Origin: Nectonema munidae
Taxonomy: Eukaryota; Nematomorpha; Nectonematoida; Nectonematidae
Reading direction: 5' to 3'
Assembly: GCA_030549495.1 (NCBI GenBank)
Contig: JAUIRK010000715.1
Coordinates: forward strand, 62,001-126,000
DNA: 64,000 bases
Below are positions 24,400 through 37,900 of the stretch, one piece after another; positions within the stretch are counted from its first letter, which is position 1, and each line of letters begins with the position of its first letter. The notes under the pieces were generated by a model. The model was not told the DNA's origin, searched no databases, and worked only from the letters and a program-made list of their open reading frames with translations. A program made the position numbers and the translations under genes.

Positions 24400-26330
24400 T
24401 CAGTCTTGACTTAAGGTCTGTTAACGCAGTTCTTTTTGCTGAATCCTCTTTCACTACTAGCAGATGGAGACTTGGAAAAACTTAAACAATTTGCATTCCT
24501 TTAAATAAAACTGGGAATCTTTCAGGATGTAGCATAAGCCTGCTGGTCAAGGTGTAACAAGGATTGATCTTTTTCTAGTAGCTTTAACCTATACCACTCA
24601 TCCAGCAGAAGCTCTTTAACAAAGGAAGTACTTTAAACTCCCATACTAGATAAAAAAATGTTTCGAAATGTTGTATTAGTTGCTCAAGTACAATATCTCC
24701 AAACTCTGATATTTTCTTCCTTTCTGCGATACTGTCGTATCTGAGGTTTTGAATCGTTTTGTCAAAAATCTTTTCCATTAGAGGGAATAATACTTCTATA
24801 CTTTTGATAGCCTGTTTTTCCCATTTCTACTCTTTCCAACTGAATTTTTCTGAAAACACCAGTTGAAGAAACTTCATACAAAAATAAACTCTCCATCTTT
24901 CCTGGATTATGTTCTAGTTCGCTTAAAAAAGAAATATAACTGAAGGCTTAATTTCTGAAAATCTCAAGTTTTCTTTCTGTAATGTAGTAGAGAATGGTTT
25001 TAAATCGCCAAAAAGTCGTAGAGAAGATGTCAATAATTCAAAAACCTATAAAGTCAAATAGATTTCAGCGGTCCTTTAGCGTTAGAATCATGAGCCACAT
25101 TAGGCCTGTGCTGCAATTGCAAATCTACAGCCTGCGAGCTATTTACAAATGCGTGAAGTGCAAGTTCTTAGTTCGCAACACATCTGACCGCATTGATGTC
25201 TCTTAGTTAAAGCCACTGCACTTCCTAGATTTTCCTGCTTGTCGAAAGGAGGACTTGTCGAATAAATGCTACCGTTTAACTTTAAATGAATCTAAAACTG
25301 ATAGTTGAAGTCTATGGACCACACAATGAATGACAAACAAATTACAAATATTTTTTATTATATTTGCAGCTGCGCCGCTATGAGAGCCCGTCAATGTTCT
25401 TGCTACATCGGTATCAAAACCTTTTATTTAGTCAAATAAATTTACTCCTAATCGTTTTGGTAGAGAATTTAAAGTTGCCATATAGCAAACAGCAGTTTCA
25501 TTAGGTAACTACTCCCCTACACCTAAAAGAGATTCTTTAACAATTCTTTCAGAGATCCACAATAATAGATGCAGAAACGAATATATAAGTGCAACCATCA
25601 AGTCCAAGTTAACGCATGAAGATTTCAAAATGTTTTCCATATTATACTTTTTATTTCAGGAGAAAAATAACCAAGAATTTTTCCTACGTTAAAATCTTTG
25701 TAAAATGATTCAATTTCACTTGAAACATTTCTAGCTTTCTTTATATATACTTCTATGTTATTTTACGTTAAAACAAAAATATATTCCAAACAGATAAAAG
25801 ATTTGTGTTAAATTTTGCAGCATCTATGGGACTTTTTAAAACAGCTGAAATATTTCTAACATTTATGTTTCAATATCTTTCACTTCTTTTAGAGGATCGA
25901 AAGTATACAAAGAGGAGTCAGAAGCTTTTATTTCGATGTTATTCACATCGTTGTCTTCACTACCATTGTTTGAAGAAGATGCATAAGTTAATGAAGAAAA
26001 CGTGTTAGAGTTTTCAGTAGAACTTCTTTAACTAAGTCAAGAAGAAAACGGGGGATGGCTTTTTTGATGAAGAAGTAAAGGAGCGATTTCTTGGAGTGAA
26101 TCACAAGAAATCTTTTTCCTCACTTATACATCTTCACCACAAAAGGCGTTCCCTCAGCTTTCTAGATGACTTAGTTGAAAAAGACTTTTTTAAATTTAAA
26201 AGTTTAACATTTTCTACAACCAAAAAAAGTATTTTAGCTTTATTTGAAAATTTTTTCAAAAATATGGGACAACGGGTGCTTCCTAGTGTAGTTGGCAACT
26301 TTCACTTGGAAGTGTAGCGCACAAGAATAC
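24400..26330 (-). mobile_element. Decayed hAT transposase (ZNF862/KIAA1586-like)
   Basis: Minus-strand translations spread over several frames give hAT RNase-H-fold features: near 25390-25270, a GSHSGAAANIIKN block followed by VIHCVVHRLQLSVLDS, the His-x-x-x-Arg region typical of hAT transposases; a further segment is at 24778-24584. There are many stops and frameshifts. I could not define termini or a target duplication. It fills most of the gap between gene units A and B. Confidence 0.6.
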
Positions 26331-26363
26331 CTTGGATCATTTTTTATTAGTATATTTTAGGAT

Positions 26364-26430
26364 CAAGGGCGCACATCTGGGCAGCAGGGACGTTCATTCC
26401 CTCTCCCCCTCAATAATGTTGCCCTGCACA
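26364..26430. repeat. GC-rich transposon-terminus-like patch
   Basis: CAAGGGCGCACATCTGGGCA is followed by CAGGGACG, CTCTCCCCCTCAATA and GTTGCCCTGCACAGAT. The outer parts are weakly inverted (ATCTGGGCAGCAGG against CCCTGCACAGAT). It looks like a hAT terminus but no partner end was found. Confidence 0.35.
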
Positions 26431-27154
26431 GATATTGTGTTCTTTATATATTATTTATTTATAGATTCTTTGTAAAAATGTATTTGGCTTGAAAATGTGC
26501 ATACTTAAGCAAATTTTTTTATAAGATATGAAAAATGAATACGGTGATAGAAAATCTACAGAGTAAATACAATTAAAATAATTTTAACAATGTGCGCCGA
26601 TGAATATGATGTGCAGAAAGATGAATAGCAACATGCATCCAACTGATGATCTCGGATTGGCTTGCCTAGTGTGGTAAAGCCAAGCAAATTTGGTTAATAC
26701 CCGCAACCATCGCATAATATATCGCATTATCGTATCCTGCATCATATCTCCTCAAGTAAAAATTTGTTTGATAGTATTTTGGATAAAAAGTGTATTTTTA
26801 TTGAGTGATTTTGAAATAAATATGGTATAAAGTTCAACGTGTTTGCCTTAGTTATAAGCAACAGTGTGGAAAGATCATATTAATAATTTAAACTCAAAAC
26901 TAATTTTTATGTTGATATTTTAAAGCAGTTATTCTAAAGTATTATTTACTGTAGACACTCAGACTACATTATCAGATGATCTTTTTCTACAAAAGAAAGT
27001 CTTTTTAAGAACCAGATTAGAGCCACTTCAGCTATTTATAAAGACGCTGTTAAAACTTACAGAAATATAAAAATTATTAGCTACCTTTATACAAAACATA
27101 CATTCTTTTTTCCTACCTAGCATTTGTATTGTAACTATTACTTTTAACTCTGAG
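26431..27154. other. Intergenic between decayed hAT and unit B
   Basis: AT-rich; nothing recognised. Confidence 0.4.
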
Positions 27155-27553
27155 AAACAAAGAACATCCCAAGATTTATAAACTCTATGAGTCTCACCTA
27201 ATTATAAAAGCAAACAATTTCTACATTATAAATTAGCTACATTTGTCAATGCAAAGTAATCATTTTGCATTATCTTCGTTCTAAAGTAAAACAAAAGATA
27301 TTTAAAAATTATCATATTTTGCAATACTATATTTAGGCTCCATGTATATTTTAACCATTATGCTTGTAGCATCACAAATTGACGTTCTCAAGTTTGGACT
27401 TTTTATCTACATCAATCGATGATTCCATAAAGTGTTTTCTTATAATAGTCTTTATTTGAGCAACTGATTTAAGTAGCAGCATAAATGCATTCAACTTATC
27501 CTCACCAATATTGATAGTTTATGCTTAATTGTGCGTACAAGGTGTTAACCATA

Positions 27554-28575
27554 ACTAGAAATTGCAAGCTCTCTTGTATTCGAACAGCTCACGCAGAGTC
27601 ACTAGACGCCAGATCAAATCTCATGGTTTGTACTAGAGTCCTTTGCGGGTATATGCTTTTTAACCACTCCTGTCCACGCCTGCAAAAATAGAACTCTTTT
27701 TCACCTAGACTCATAATAAAAAACTTTTTTTTGCCCTCGGGTCCAGCATATTTTCACTTACCCCAATATTTTTAAAAGCATACTCTTCTAAAAAACTAAC
27801 ATACCCACTAAAAACAAGAATATAATTGAAGCAAGAGAAAATTTTTTAAACTTTTTTAATTTTTTTAAATGAATTAAAAATAAGGTTTACTGAAAAATGA
27901 AAACTTTATTATATAGTATTCAATCTTTTCATTGCACTGTTTAAAAATAAATATCATTAACAGAAGAAGCTTTCAAATGTGTTCTTCTTTCATTGACGAC
28001 GATACATCCAGCTAAGCTGAAGTTCCTTTCACTTGCTGCATTTGTAGCCATTATGCAAATTACACTTATGACATCTGATGCAAGAAAGAGAAAAGGACCA
28101 GAGTGAGATTTCCACCAATCAAGAACATCAGTACAAGTTGAAGGATCCAGCAATAAATGGTGATATTTTTCTATTTCTTCTGATTCAACTTCTTGCCAAT
28201 CATCGTCAAATTCACCAACTTTAATTCTTTTTGTAGGATTTTTGCTGTGCTCCTGATTGTTCTATTTTCACTTTCAAGCCATTTTTTCCTTCTCATAATA
28301 TATGCAGTTACACGCTCACGCAGATATCAATTATGTTACCCGCAACATAATTTTTTTGCCGTCAACCGTCCGCCTCGCTTTTTGGAATGCAGGTATCCAT
28401 GGGTGACCGCAAATGTGAATACCCGCATGACCAAGTGGGTATACTCGCCCACTGAAGGACTCTAGCTTGGACACACAAAGTGGAAATGATTAGGCTTCAA
28501 TAGCTGAAACCGGTCTTTCACACAGTGTTCGGTTAGTGATGATGAGCGAATACAAAAGAACTTACAATTTCTAGT
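27554..28575. mobile_element. MITE with TA target duplication and 31-bp terminal inverted repeats, split by a hAT
   Basis: Counting from the flanking TA, the left TIR begins TAACTAGAAATTGCAAGCTC and the right (inverted) begins TAACTAGAAATTGTAAGTTC; 28 of 31 positions match. TA dinucleotides sit at both outer edges (27552-27553, 28576-28577), as in Tc1/mariner-type elements. Without the internal hAT it is only about 190 bp and non-coding. Its superfamily is not established beyond the TA target. Confidence 0.7.
27634..28464 (-). mobile_element. hAT element inserted in the MITE
   Basis: The termini TAGAGTCC and GGACTCTA are inverted. The flanking 8-mers GTTTGTAC (27626-27633) and GCTTGGAC (28465-28472) agree at six of eight positions. 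Minus-strand 28153-27941 encodes a hAT C-terminal dimerisation domain: DVLDWWKSHSGPFLFLASDV, then the hallmark NAASERNFSLAG and VVNERRTHLKASSVNDI. Only this end of the transposase survives in 831 bp, so the element is internally deleted and dead. Confidence 0.8.
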
Positions 28576-28675
28576 TAATATTGATAGTTGTTAAATAAAA
28601 AGTCTTTTCGAAATAGAGAGTGGAAGGAGGCATAAATTGCCAAATATTTATTTTTATTTTTAAAAAATCGTAAAC

Positions 28676-28681
28676 TTTATT
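28676..28681 (-). terminator. Polyadenylation signal AATAAA, gene B
   Basis: It lies 15 nt past the stop codon of gene B, the same position as in gene A. Confidence 0.6.
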
Positions 28682-28695
28682 GATAAAAAGAGAAA

Positions 28696-28905
28696 TTAAA
28701 TGCGATTGAACATCAAAAATACATCAAAAAATATTTCATCAGGACTTTTTACTTTTGCGAAGTTAAAAGTCGTTTGTTGACCTTCGTTTATAACACGGAC
28801 CGTCAGCAAATCCTCTTTACATTCAATGATAATTTCATGATTATTGTGATCGTAGCGCGAATCACAATCCTGCTTTTCGTGAAATACGTTTCCATTTAGC
28901 TTAAT
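28696..28905 (-). CDS. Gene B exon 5 (last coding exon)
   Basis: The acceptor is TTTTTTTCAG before 28905; the TAA stop is at 28698-28696. It encodes 69 residues beginning IKLNGNVFHEKQDCDS and ending DVFLMFNRI. Confidence 0.8.
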   Translation of the reverse strand: MKLNGNVFHEKQDCDSRYDHNNHEIIIECKEDLLTVRVINEGQQTTFNFAKVKSPDEIFFDVFLMFNRI

Positions 28906-31900
28906 CTGAAAAAAAGAAACATACATAAAGAATTTTAACACTTCTCTGAAAGGAACCCACACGAATTAACAATGATTTAACGTTGTTCTATCCCAGAAGC
29001 ATGCTATCTTTTTTAGAAAAATGTTTAATCGAACTTATAAAAATAATTTAAATGCCTGAAATTAGAATAAAGGATATGTATTCGTTTTAAATTTCTTCTT
29101 TTTCATTTTAAATTCTTCCTTTTTTATAAAAGGAAAAGTAAAAAGGACGAGATTAAGGTGGAAATGGTATGTTATTATTTTGATGCTTTTCTTCCAGTTT
29201 AACAAATCGATGCACATTTTGTATATTCATTCTTAATATAATCAAAGAATTCGATCGGTATAAATTATAAAAAAATTATCTATGAACTTGGAAGAAATGA
29301 CGGTGAAAATTTTCGTGCTACGTCTATAGATATAGCAACTTTATATGCATCTGCATCAAATATGCATGCATTAGGGTTAGAAAATGACCGTAAATTTTAA
29401 AACCGCTTTTATTATAAAAATTTAAGATGCGGTTATAGCCTTAACCCTCTACTAGTAGTTGTTATCTACGTCTCCTCTACTAAAACTTCTATTGGTAAAC
29501 TTGTTGACTTTTCCTAAAATCGCTAGCTACATCTTTTGATACCACTTTCATGCTATATGAATCTCATGTGAAAACTGTCAGTCAAAATTAAATGTACGTT
29601 TTTTCAAGAAAATTTGATATTATAATATTTTTAACTTATAATCATGTGCATATTGAAACACAAAGCACTTATATATAGCTATTTTTCCAATAAGCATGGC
29701 AACTTTAGCAGCAAATTTCAATAAAAATTTTCTTGATTTAGATTTTGTAATTAAGTTGAGAATATATCTAAAGGGATTAATCAAATTTGTGGTCTACCTC
29801 TGAAAGTTATCTCTATAGAGTGGAGATCATAATTCAATCAAGATATATAATTTTTGACACATCTATACTTTTTAAAAGTAGTATTCGTTCATTCATCCAC
29901 AGAGTTTTAACTCTGTATATCGAATTTGATATTTTTAAATTTTGCTTAACAAACTACATTATTTCAAATAAACTTCCTTAAATCGTCTCTTTTAAATGAA
30001 TATTAATAAAGCAGTGCTTGTACCAAATAAATATCGGAGACATTAATTAGCAAAGTAAAGAAGATCAAATAAATATTTTTTGATTTCTGATATATTGGAT
30101 TTTACAGTAAAGTAAAGTTTGAAAATAAGACATTTCTTATCGAACCTTAACGTAGACCATGACTGCCCATATATGGAGACATTAGTACATTTTTGTTTGA
30201 TTAACTTGAAGTTTAAAACATAGATAATAGGAGACACTTATGAATTACACATTATTGCAATATAGAAATTTTCCAAATAGTTTTTTATAATAAAATTCCC
30301 TGCATGTTTGATTTGATATAATAACAATGAATGAATCGGTGTAAAATCATTATGTTTTTAAAAAAAGATCAAAATTTGCTATTCTAATAATCTCCATGTT
30401 ATAATGATACTATAATGAAGTATCAGACTGTTGAATGTTACACCATCAAGTTAATTAAAAAAAGTACACTAATTTCTATTATAATTACTTTATTTTATAC
30501 ATATATACGTTTTAGAATAGTTTGATTATAAATAAATCATCTCGAAAATATATTTTTAATAATCTTTAAGATATAAAATATATTTTCAAAAATTGAAACT
30601 TTTTTGGCTCCGGCATAGAGATAATTTGAAATGGAAAAATAGAGTAATTACACATTTTGAAAATATTAACTTTACCCTAACGTTAAAATCTTGATAAATA
30701 GAACATTTTATCATAATGAATCTCTTTTCACCAATAATTATAAATGGTAGATCTTTTTATACGATTAAGCAAAATTTTTACTCCAATAGAATATTTTTTT
30801 TTAAATGGAGTTTAAAAAACTCTACTATTAGAAATATAGTGTCGGATATAAAATGTAAAATAATTGTTTAATATTCATTAAAACTAAATTTCTAAAACAA
30901 AGTTTAAAAATTACACCTTTTAAAAGCCACTATATTAAAAATAATTTTCAAAGTAAAATAATTTAATTTACTTTTGATAACGGGTAATATAAATAAAGAC
31001 GCTCGCGTTTTGTGTGAAAAAAAAGTTAAAATTTTTTTTTATTCAAAATTTGGATTAAAAAGTTCCATTCATTTTTCATGTAAATGCTTTTTGCATTTGT
31101 TTCATTCTTTTTTTCTGTTTTTCTGGCAAAAAACGCATCTGCCTTGTTCTATGGCACTTGATAAATGATGCCTGCCTGTTTTTCTAAATTGATTTGGAAT
31201 TGCTTTTGTTGGACCGCCCTTCTAGTTTCTTTTTCTCTCTCGAAAATAGTTAATTTGTTACAATTTCGCGTCTAAAGTCAAGATAAGTAAGTTTATTATA
31301 CACATTTGCGTAGCCATGTAACCTCCAACTTGCAACTTGCGCTAAATTCAATGCATTAACAAAGGGGTTTCCAATACCATTTTTTGTTACGTAAAACCGG
31401 TCTGTATGAAGATAAAAGTCCATCCATTATATCAGTGTTTCCCAAACTGGGGGAAATTACCCACTGAAGGTAATTTAACAATTTTTCGGGGGTAATGGAG
31501 GGTTCAGAGAAAAAGAAGTTAATAATTCCGAAGATCATTAAAACATTGCGGTACCTGGCGTTAGAATTAATGTCAACGTAGTCTTAGTATGTAATGTTGT
31601 AAACTAAACTGTAACAATGTTGAAATACAATAAATATAAAATATCTCTACTGTTTTCATTTAGTCATATATATTGGTTCAATATAACTTAAATTCAATAA
31701 TTCTATATTGACAAGATTTTTGAAAGGGGTACATGCCTACTGGGTCATGTTAAATTGGGTAACAAGCTAAAAAAGTTTGGGAACGAGTGCATTGTCTTCC
31801 ATGTATTTGTTATAACTTTTAAGAAGGTTGGGTTGAACTATTTCTTTTTTCTTTTTATCTTTAGCAATCGATTTTTGGGTTTTCAATAAAGCATAGTCTT

Positions 31901-34900
31901 TAACGAGGTTCAAATGAGATGATTATAAAATAACTCATTTATAAAACTCTCTTCATTTATTCTTAAACCATTATAATATTCAGCAAACCCATGAATTATG
32001 TGATTTAGCTTTCTTCTTTCTTTGTCCAATTCTTGAACAAGTTCGTCATTCAGAGCTTCTTTTATATTTTTTTTAAAGGAGGAATAGTCTCCATATTCTG
32101 ATTAATATTATTAGTATCAGATTTATTGGATTCTTCATTGACTTTGATATAACATCATTGAGTTTATCACAGATATAGTTCCTCTTAATTTTAATAACAT
32201 TCGAGTGATGTATAATACTTTCAGACAAATCATTTATTATTTTAGAAAAGTCTGCTTGCAAAGCTTTAAAGTCGCGTTCATTCTTTTCTCAAGACCCTGA
32301 ATTTCTTCAGACATTAGGAAGAAAATAATAATAATAAAAGAGGTGAAAAATGAGAGATAAACTTTCTAAACAAAATTTTAATTAAAAAAAAACTTTTTTT
32401 AAAAAGATAGTATGAACCTTCATGATTTTGAAATGATAATCTGAAACACAAAGTTTGGGAAGATGTTTTCAGTTTCAACTGTTTAGAGCCGTTACGAGTT
32501 TTATAATAAAATAGATAAAAGGGACATTTCGATTAATTATTATTATCAAGTAAAATATAAAATATTTTATATAATGATGATGTCTTATAATCGATATTTA
32601 ACATTTCTAGTCAAATCTTATTCAGGTTTGATATATTTTGATGTCTATTTAATCAAAGTGTCGGTTGGAATAGTGTCTAGCCGGCACTAAAAAAACTCCG
32701 TCTTAGAAAATTCTCTTTCTCAGAAAACTCGGTTTTGCAATACTCATTCTCAAATTCCAATTGAATATTAAAGTCTGGAATTAGAGAAAAATAATCATGT
32801 CCTATAAAAGTGCCTCTGAATGGTAAATAAAATCCATGGTTGCTTAAAATGAACTGTGACATATCATTTAAATTGTTAGTATACAAAAATAGCTATAGGA
32901 AAACTCGGTCTCAAAAAATTCGTTCTCGCAAAACTGGGTCTCTAAGTTGACTATATAGCTTGCGGAATCTATTAGATTTGAATTGAATTTGTATGACTAT
33001 AATACTATTTAGTTATCATTACAATTATAACGAGCTAACTAACTAAGTAACTATAACTGACTTCAAACCCAATTTTCTATGAGTGAATTTCCATTTGAAC
33101 TTTTCTGAGACCCAATTTTTAAGACTTAGTTTTATGGCCACCTGTATAGCTACATATATAGATACAGATAATACATACTTCACGGTACCTTACACATGAC
33201 CAAAATAATAAATATCATAAAAATTATATAAAACTTTACTTAAAACTAAAATTATAAACAAATTTTAAACATTCTAAAGAAAAATTGATTAGTTATTAGT
33301 TTTATAGTTGATTAGGTTCACTTCAATAGAGTGTGATTTTACAAAGTTTGAAAAATATTGATAATCACAACTAAAGGAAAAAGTAGTTTTGAAAAAAAAT
33401 AAAATAAACACTGAAATAATTCTTACATAAGATCCGCAACCTTTTATTTCATCAGAAATGAAAGTTCCCCAACTTTGAAACTTTCTTTTAAAAATCCTTC
33501 CATTTGGCATTCTGTATTTAAATTTCCAAAAGAGTTCATCAAATTCAATGATAAAATAGAAATTCTTATCTAATGTGCGATTTTCTTTGATTAGATAATA
33601 CTTTCCAATCTTATCCACGACTAAAAATATACTATATATATATTCATCTTTTAGTTCATTCATCGGCCTTAAGATCCTTCTAAATATTTAGTTATTATAT
33701 GTTGCAATTTCAATAATTGAAAGACAATAAGATAGTGAAAAATTAGAGGAACTAAGAGAGAGATTAGGAATTAAGACTGAACAGAGGAAATAGTTCAAAC
33801 ACGTGGAACGAGTGAATGGTTTAAGATTGCTCAAGAGGCTGAAAGTAAGACCAAACATGTGTCAGTGAATAACATTCCAATAAAGGGAAAACCTATCAGA
33901 AGCATTTTTATGCGCAGATAAATAGACAGAAAAAAATCTAATCACACAGAAGGGATAGTAACTAAAAATTATGAGGGGTTGACTAGTGTCTTCATTCCTT
34001 TAGAGTTTTGGTAGATAGTGACAGAGATTGTCTTCCTTGTCTAACCTCTTGAGATATGGCTAGAAAAATTTTTTTTGATAACGGCATCTAGCAAGGCAAG
34101 AGCAGCACGTAAAGTGCATGTCTTTTAAAAAAGACAACAAAAGCGCTACTTTAAATACTACGTTTTAAAATTGAAGAAATATACAGATATAATTATGTAC
34201 CAGATGGATTTGTTTTACCATTTATTTTGATAAGTTGAAGATTTTGGGTGACTTTTTCTTCATTTCTAGGAGTTTCAGTTATATCAAGCGTGCAGTTGGA
34301 TGTGAAGGTAAACTTGTGTTCTAAGTCAACATTTTGCATTCTTGCAGATATTGTAAACGTTTGGAAATCTGTCTTTATCTGAAAAGATTTGATATATATT
34401 AGCAGCTTGGCAAAGCTCCGTTAAAATATGTTGAGGTTGCTTTGACAGATACTATGCATTTAATTGTAACGTTTTTTATGGTTGAATATCTTTTACATAA
34501 AATATTGAAATTTGCTGAAATTTAAAAAAATACATTATGTTAAAATTTTATCTGATTTAAGAAAAGCTAAAAAGTTTACCACTTTTCTTTAGAAGGTCCA
34601 TAACTTGAAAAAAATTATTTCAATTTTTTCAAAACTTATACTAATCAAATCGTTTAATAGTGGAGAGTGTTCTTAGCGTATTCAATAGTAAAAATATTTC
34701 AATCTAACTAGAATTTTTTACCATTTATATATTTTTATGCAACTAATCAGTCATCTCTACTGGCTTTTTGTTCACTCATCGTATCATTAAGATTGAATCC
34801 AGGATAGTGAATGAACGCTCTCGAGGTGAATATTCATCAACAATACACTAATCCTCGGGCATGTTTACCACGCGTATTTATTGATGTAAAACATTTGCTT

Positions 34901-37900
34901 GTGCTTTGTTGACATTTAACACGTGAGTCGTGCGTTGCTAAAATCACTTCATTACAACTTGCGTTTATCTACCTTTTTCTTAGTTGTTAAAATCAAAGGT
35001 CTAATCAGGCTATTTCCCTCAAATCAAATCAGAATATAACGTATGATACATCAAAATGTTGCAAATTTTATAGTGAATTTGAATATGCAATCCATTTTTT
35101 GATAAATATTAATTTTTAAAAAATAGTTATTTTACGCCTCATTCAATACAAATTTAGAGATTGAATATTGATTAAACCTATATTTTATATAAAGTTAAAA
35201 TCATAAAACAACTTTAACTTTGGATTCAAAATGCGTTATTTATATATATTCTATTCATAATTGAGGCCATGCAAAAGCCATTCATTAGCAAAAACATATG
35301 AACTTACTTTTAATTATTTTTTAATCGTTATTTTCCTCTTTTTAAATCAACTGATGATGTATAAAAAGCGTTTGATACTAAAATTCAAACGTAAAATTTC
35401 ACTACGTTTTGATATATATGTTAACACGTAACCTTATCAAGGTTAGAAATTAAGAGGCATGTCCCTTTAATTGTAATTATTTTTTTATCAGTAATAAATC
35501 TTTGAACTGTTTCACTTCTCTCTATTTTGATAAAATGATATAAAATTAAAGGATGCATTTTGCATTGGATAATTAATAACTATTTCGTTTATTAATGTAT
35601 ATAATATATTTTTCAAGTCTTTTTAAAATGTAAGAAAATATGTTCCATATGTGCCTCCCATTCAGGTTAAGAAGCCTCTGATTATATAATAATTGAGAAA
35701 TTTTTCGCAATTTAATGTAAGAATGAGTAGGCACATATGGAATATTTATAAAATCAGAAACTTCTTTAAATTAAAGTTTTTCGTATATTTAGATAATAAT
35801 TAAGTTTTAAACCAGGGTTTCTCAACGTGGCCCATATGGCCCCTGAGGGGCCACAGAAAAAAATATGATTACTATACAATACATCAGATCGTAGAGAAGT
35901 CACAAAACAAGTTATAAGTTCGGATTGATATAGATGGATGATTAAATTAAAAAGGTAAGTTGACGAAAAGACTCATTTTTATTTATAAAAATGCTACAAA
36001 GCTTTGTCCATTTTTCTATATTATATACATATGATGCAAAAACTATTTTAGCAATATATCTTGAAATTTTATATGAAAATACTATTTTCATAAAATTTTA
36101 TAGTTTTGTTTCCCCATCTACTACGTTTAGACCGTTAATATGAAGTAAAAAAGACTTAATTGGAAGGCAAGTTTAATTCTAAACTATTATGAAAAAAAGT
36201 TATGATTTAGAAGCACTATAATTTTTGAAAGAATTTTAGTTTTTTTGCTCTTATGTTATGTTGTTTGAATGAATAACTTCATGAAAAAGTTTCAAATTTT
36301 CGTTTTTGACCTCTAAAAAATATTAAAAAACTTTATGGGGCCATACAATAATATTTAGGCAAAAAGGGGGCCATGGTAGAAAAAAGGTTGAGAACGATAA
36401 ATTTAAACGATAATATTTTCTTATATCCAAAAGCGTTGTTGGTATTTAACATGTGGAAAGCGTAAATCACTAATATTTTTAGATGTCAAATTTTTACTTC
36501 CTCTATTTTATAAGAATTTCTATTAAAATAGAGAGCTTCCAATTTCATATATACATTAACTATCCATCCAAAATCTGGTAATGAAAAAAATTTCCAAACA
36601 CCCTCAGTTTGATTATATGACATACAAATGTGTGAAGCCTTTGCAAGTTGTTTGGTTTCTCTATACATTGATGTAGATTTGGCGTTGAGCCTAGTATATT
36701 TCACCACTTCAAAGCAGAAACTAGCATCATAGATTTCTAAAAATAAGAAATACAAAATTTTGAGCAAAATAACACATTTTTTACATTCATTTAACATTAT
36801 ACATCATCATGAGTTGAGCGTACACTCTTTAACCCATTTACGACCAATGTTCCCAAAGGGAACGCAGACGAATTCCTACTTTAAATAGAATTAAATAGGA
36901 ATTACAAAAGTCGTCTGCTTTGATTGGTCTTAAATGGGTTAAATGCGTATACATCGAGTCAAGGGGCGATCCTATAGAGTTTTTTAGAGCTACAAGGGGA
37001 CATTTTTTAGCTTTAAACAGACATCAGTGGCCTGGCAGGGCAACTGGGAAAACGAAAACGCTTTAACCCTATGTTCTGGGTGCTGATGTATACTTGTTTT
37101 ACTCCCCCTCGCTTAACTGACAAAGTTATTGTACCAAATTGGCTTTACCATATCTCTTTAAATTTTGTGACTTTTCCTAAAATCGCTAGTTGCATCTTTT
37201 GAAAAGTTGAATTTTAAAAAGTCTTAATCATAATTCGAAATTAAAACTTTGAACAAAATTTTGACATTATCTGTGGTTAACTTTATAACTTAATGTCTAT
37301 ATTAGATACTGACTCGAAAATTTATATTTATATACAGTTTTGAGCGCTTAACACTTCTATTTAATTTTATCAATAAATATGGCTACTTTTTAGAAAATCT
37401 CAATCAAATTTTGATTGATTGTAAATATATATAATAAAATATTTATTCAAATTTTACATAAAATATATATTTCTATACTAAATCGGACATGCTGGTTTAA
37501 TTTTTTTTTTGCATTTACGGTTTGAAAAAATCTGAAAGTATTATTACGTCTAAAATTTCTTTACAAAAATATTAATTCAAATTTTACATGAAATATATCT
37601 TTTTATATCAAATCGACCATCAATCTAATATCTATATAGATCTAATAGTTTCATTATTAGACTCAGATTTTGCATTTAATTTTTGAAAATATCTAACAGT
37701 AACAATAAAATTTACGGTTTACGTTTGAAAACGGTTTGCAAAAAATGGCAAAAATTGTGAAACTAAATTACAATACTTATTGTTAAATTCGTATGTCATA
37801 AAAATTTGCCCTAGACATATCAATGCATCAGAACAAACATGGCTTGCTCACTGGTAAATTTAATTTATATATTGTACCAAATTTCGTTATAAAAACAGTT

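Larger units (their letters stand above)
27507..28589. repeat. 13-bp direct repeat flanking a composite insertion
   Basis: AATATTGATAGTT occurs at 27507-27519 and 28577-28589, and only once at the matching place in unit A. Between the repeats are about 32 bp of unassigned sequence and the TA-flanked MITE. The repeat may reflect an older small insertion or tandem duplication preceding the MITE. Confidence 0.5.

Noticed and set aside
32677-32886. 69-codon minus-strand ORF in intron 4 of gene B
   Set aside because: It reads through a degenerate GAAAACTCGGTCTC repeat cluster, which explains its repetitive residues.
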